From assembly GCA_009692395.1 (NCBI GenBank), contig SHZG01000098.1, positions 1-8,607 on the forward strand: DNA of 8,607 nucleotides, in the 5' to 3' direction. The stretch comes from Methylococcales bacterium. GTDB taxonomy: Bacteria; Pseudomonadota; Gammaproteobacteria; Methylococcales; Methylomonadaceae. Numbering within the stretch: position 1 is the stretch's first letter; every line of letters starts with the position of its first letter. Of this stretch, positions 6,716 to 8,607 are shown one piece after another. The translations under genes and the position numbers were made by a program. Below the pieces are notes generated by a model, which saw only the letters and a list, made by a program, of their open reading frames with translations, was not told the origin of the DNA and made no database searches.

Positions 6716-6743
6716 TAGGGGTCAAGTACAAGACCTGCCCCTA
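6716..6743. repeat. Palindrome-ended element (TAGGGG ... CCCCTA), possible dispersed repeat
   Basis: TAGGGG (6716-6721) and CCCCTA (6738-6743) are inverted, with GTCAAGTACAAGACCTG between them. This 28-bp layout recalls the short dispersed palindromes with 'GTAGGGGC...GCCCCTAC' ends found in many copies in some bacterial genomes. Only one copy is visible here, so its dispersed nature is inferred. It may also act as the ribD terminator, since CTTTAAT follows. No convincing promoter was found in the rest of the gap before 6829. Confidence 0.3.
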
Positions 6744-6828
6744 CTTTAATACAGCTGTAACCCCGCCCACGCTAAAAGCTGGTAAAATACCTGCCACAAT
6801 TTATAAAACTCATTAGGAACAACCCACT

Positions 6829-8415
6829 TTGATTTCTACAGCTAATATCACCATGCAGTTTGGGGCAAAACCCCTGTTTGAAAATGTCTCTGTCAAATTT
6901 GGCGACGGCAATCGTTACGGCTTAATTGGCGCGAACGGCTGCGGTAAATCAACGTTTATGAAAATTTTAAGCGGCGATTTAGAGCCTAGCGCGGGTAATG
7001 TCAGTATCTCGCCAAACGAACGCCTAGGAGTGTTAAGACAAAACCAATTCGCTTACGAAGATTACCGTGTGTTGGATGTTGTGTTGATGGGGCATACGGA
7101 AATGTGGGCAGCCATGTCAGAACGTGATGCTATTTATGCCAATTTGGAAGCCAGCGAAGACGATTATATGCACGCCGCTGAATTGGAATCGGTGTTTGCC
7201 GAATACGGCGGCTATACCGCTGAATCTCGCGCCAGTGAATTGCTGTTAGGTTTGGATATTCCTTTAGATCAGCACAATGGCTTGATGAGCGCGGTTGCAC
7301 CTGGTTGGAAATTGCGGGTGTTATTAGCACAAGCCCTGTTTGCCAATCCTGACATTATGTTGTTAGACGAACCGACCAACAACTTGGATATTAATACCAT
7401 TCGTTGGTTGGAAGACATATTAAATGCGCGTGACTGTACGATGGTTATCATCTCGCATGACCGCCATTTTTTAAACAGCGTTTGTACACACATGGCTGAT
7501 ATGGATTATGGCGAATTGCGCGTTTATTCGGGTAATTATGATGATTACATGGTCGCAGTGAGTGAAGTACGCGCCAGTTTATTGGCAGGCAATGCCAAGA
7601 AAAAAACCCAAATTGTTGAATTACAAGCCTTCGTGCGTCGCTTTTCGGCGAATGCCTCAAAAGCAAAACAAGCCACGTCACGCGCCAAGCAATTGGATAA
7701 AATTAAACTCGATGAAGTCAAACCCTCTAGCCGCGTTAATCCCTTTATTCGCTTTGAGCAAACCAAAAAATTGCATCGTTTAGCCTTAGAAGTTGAAGGT
7801 GTGAGTAAAGGCTATGGCGCAGAACCGTTATTTAAGAATTTGAATCTAATGGTCGCAGTGGGTGAACGTATTGCCGTCATTGGGGCGAATGGGATTGGTA
7901 AATCGACCTTATTAAAAACCTTAGTAGGTGACACATCTCCTGATGCAGGCTCTGTGAAATGGTCAGAAAATTCTGAAGTCGGTTATTTTGCCCAAGACCA
8001 CGCCGATGATTTTGCCGAAGATTTAACGCTGATTGACTGGATTACGCAATGGCGCAAAGAAAGCGACGACGATCAAGCGATGCGCGGTACTTTAGGGCGT
8101 TTGTTATTTACCTCAGATGATATTAATAAACCCGTTAAAGTGCTGTCAGGTGGCGAACAAGGACGGATGTTATTTGGTAAATTAATACTGCAAAAAAATA
8201 ACATTATGTTACTGGATGAACCAACCAACCATTTGGATATGGAATCCATTGAATCGTTAAACACGGCATTAGAAAACTACCCTGGTACATTGATTTTTGT
8301 CAGTCATGATAGAGAATTCGTGTCTTCATTGGCAACACGCATTATCGAATTAACACCGCACGGTATCGTTGATTTTAACGGTAATTACGACGATTATTTG
8401 GCTGCGCAAGCGTAA
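6829..8415 (+). CDS. ybiT: ABC-F family ATPase, YbiT-type
   Basis: A 528-residue protein with two ATP-binding domains and no membrane segments, an ABC-F protein expected to act on the ribosome's E-site region rather than in transport. It closely follows E. coli YbiT (about 530 residues). Domain 1 has Walker A GANGCGKST (34-42), Walker B LLDEPTNNLD (178-187, catalytic E181) and switch H210. Its signature is the degenerate APGWKLRVLLAQAL (157-170) in place of LSGG, as I recall for E. coli YbiT. The linker (~240-310) is rich in basic residues and holds the P-site-tRNA-interaction segment. Domain 2 has Walker A GANGIGKST (352-360), LSGGE (439-443), Walker B LLDEPTNHLD (461-470, E464) and H493. 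The start is TTG at 6829, aligned with the YbiT N-terminus; AGGA (6815-6818) is the RBS. The next in-frame ATG (6853) would remove eight conserved residues. The gene is monocistronic. Confidence 0.95.
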   Translation: MISTANITMQFGAKPLFENVSVKFGDGNRYGLIGANGCGKSTFMKILSGDLEPSAGNVSISPNERLGVLRQNQFAYEDYRVLDVVLMGHTEMWAAMSERDAIYANLEASEDDYMHAAELESVFAEYGGYTAESRASELLLGLDIPLDQHNGLMSAVAPGWKLRVLLAQALFANPDIMLLDEPTNNLDINTIRWLEDILNARDCTMVIISHDRHFLNSVCTHMADMDYGELRVYSGNYDDYMVAVSEVRASLLAGNAKKKTQIVELQAFVRRFSANASKAKQATSRAKQLDKIKLDEVKPSSRVNPFIRFEQTKKLHRLALEVEGVSKGYGAEPLFKNLNLMVAVGERIAVIGANGIGKSTLLKTLVGDTSPDAGSVKWSENSEVGYFAQDHADDFAEDLTLIDWITQWRKESDDDQAMRGTLGRLLFTSDDINKPVKVLSGGEQGRMLFGKLILQKNNIMLLDEPTNHLDMESIESLNTALENYPGTLIFVSHDREFVSSLATRIIELTPHGIVDFNGNYDDYLAAQA

Positions 8416-8425
8416 ATCGTAAATA

Positions 8426-8450
8426 GGGGTTGTCAATACAACCCCGTTTT
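8426..8450 (+). terminator. Rho-independent terminator of ybiT
   Basis: GGGGTTGT (8426-8433) and ACAACCCC (8438-8445) form a perfect 8-bp stem with a CAAT loop, followed by GTTTT (8446-8450). It starts 11 bp after the ybiT stop and lies just outside the right IS end. Confidence 0.88.
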
Positions 8451-8462
8451 CAATCTAGGTTG

Positions 8463-8481
8463 GGTAGTGGGTTAAATCTGT
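8463..8481 (+). repeat. IS1-like terminal inverted repeat (IRR)
   Basis: GGTAGTGGGTTAAATCTGT in plus orientation, a perfect inverted match to 130-148. It abuts the chromosomal flank 12 bp beyond the ybiT terminator's T-tract. Confidence 0.85.
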
Positions 8482-8483
8482 AA

Positions 8484-8606
8484 TTATGAATAAATATCGC
8501 GCCCGAATTCGACCTTGTTGATAAGCAAACCGATGACGGTGTCGTGCATCAACTCTAGTTTTGAGAAGCAAATGGTCTTGCGATTGAGTCGTTTGATCCA
8601 TGTCCG
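8484..8606 (-). CDS. insB: IS1-family InsB-like transposase, C-terminal 40 codons (partial at window edge)
   Basis: Reading leftwards from 8606 to a TAA at 8484-8486 gives RTWIKRLNRKTICFSK, then LELMHDTVIGLLINK and a short tail. The 'KRLxRKTICFSxSxxxHDxVIG' pattern is the characteristic C-terminus of IS1 InsB, the DDE-type catalytic part of the transposase. The catalytic residues lie further upstream, outside the window. The stop codon ends just two bases inside the 19-bp terminal repeat, a normal spacing for IS1. The terminal sequence is in frame and looks intact. Confidence 0.85.
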   Translation of the reverse strand, partial: RTWIKRLNRKTICFSKLELMHDTVIGLLINKVEFGRDIYS

Positions 8607-8607
8607 A

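Larger units (their letters stand above)
8463..8607 (-). mobile_element. IS1-family insertion sequence, right partial copy (IRR end)
   Basis: The last 145 bp are the distal end of the same IS1-like element seen at 1-148. The terminal repeat is at 8463-8481, and three bases further in is the stop codon of an InsB-like protein read leftwards. The rest runs off the window. The copy has the same orientation as the left one. The nine bases just outside it (8454-8462) do not match the nine just outside the left copy (149-157). Confidence 0.87.

Noticed and set aside
7130..7783. Several overlapping frames of 66-77 codons on both strands within ybiT
   Set aside because: All lie within the highly conserved ABC-F gene and show no independent coding signs.
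1..8607. CRISPR array, toxin-antitoxin pair, phage or defence genes
   Set aside because: No spaced direct repeats; the only tandem array is coding. All complete genes belong to known housekeeping families, leaving no space for an unrecognised multi-gene system.

Overview
The window looks like an ordinary stretch of gammaproteobacterial chromosome. It is moderately AT-rich and carries six complete genes, bounded at both edges by partial copies of one IS1-family insertion sequence. The gammaproteobacterial assignment rests on close resemblance of the ABC-F protein to E. coli YbiT along its length, and on the pairing of an M23 peptidase gene with anmK. A sulfur-oxidising Thiotrichales lineage or a methanotroph relative would fit the base composition, but I cannot settle the genus.

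Layout: (1) 1-148, left IS end with the start of an insA-like gene on the minus strand and a terminal inverted repeat. (2) 149-384, a short coding-like remnant (150-257) and the promoter and RBS of the next gene. (3) 385-1746 (+), nhaD Na+/H+ antiporter with a TTG start. (4) 1761-1829, hairpins between convergent genes, including a two-way terminator. (5) 4877 to 1868 (-), an operon of a secreted M23 metallopeptidase with a 6 x 16-residue tandem repeat, then anmK. (6) 4878-5139, a divergent intergenic region. (7) 5140-6674 (+), nrdR and ribD overlapping by one base. (8) 6675-6828, hairpins. (9) 6829-8415 (+), ybiT-type ABC-F gene with a TTG start and a clear terminator. (10) 8463-8607, right IS end with the 3' end of an insB-like gene on the minus strand.

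Functional links: the M23 peptidase (murein cross-link cleavage) and AnmK (recycling of anhydro-MurNAc) form a cell-wall turnover pair. NrdR (repressor of ribonucleotide reductase genes) and RibD (second and third steps of riboflavin synthesis) form a common bacterial pair. NhaD handles Na+ and pH homeostasis. The ABC-F protein probably acts on the ribosome.

I found no convincing new biological system. The points most worth a second look are the two IS1-like ends in the same orientation with a shared 19-bp terminal repeat, the recently duplicated repeat array in the M23 peptidase, and the small gene remnant beside the left IS. The window edges falling inside two IS copies may simply reflect an assembly that broke at a repeat.
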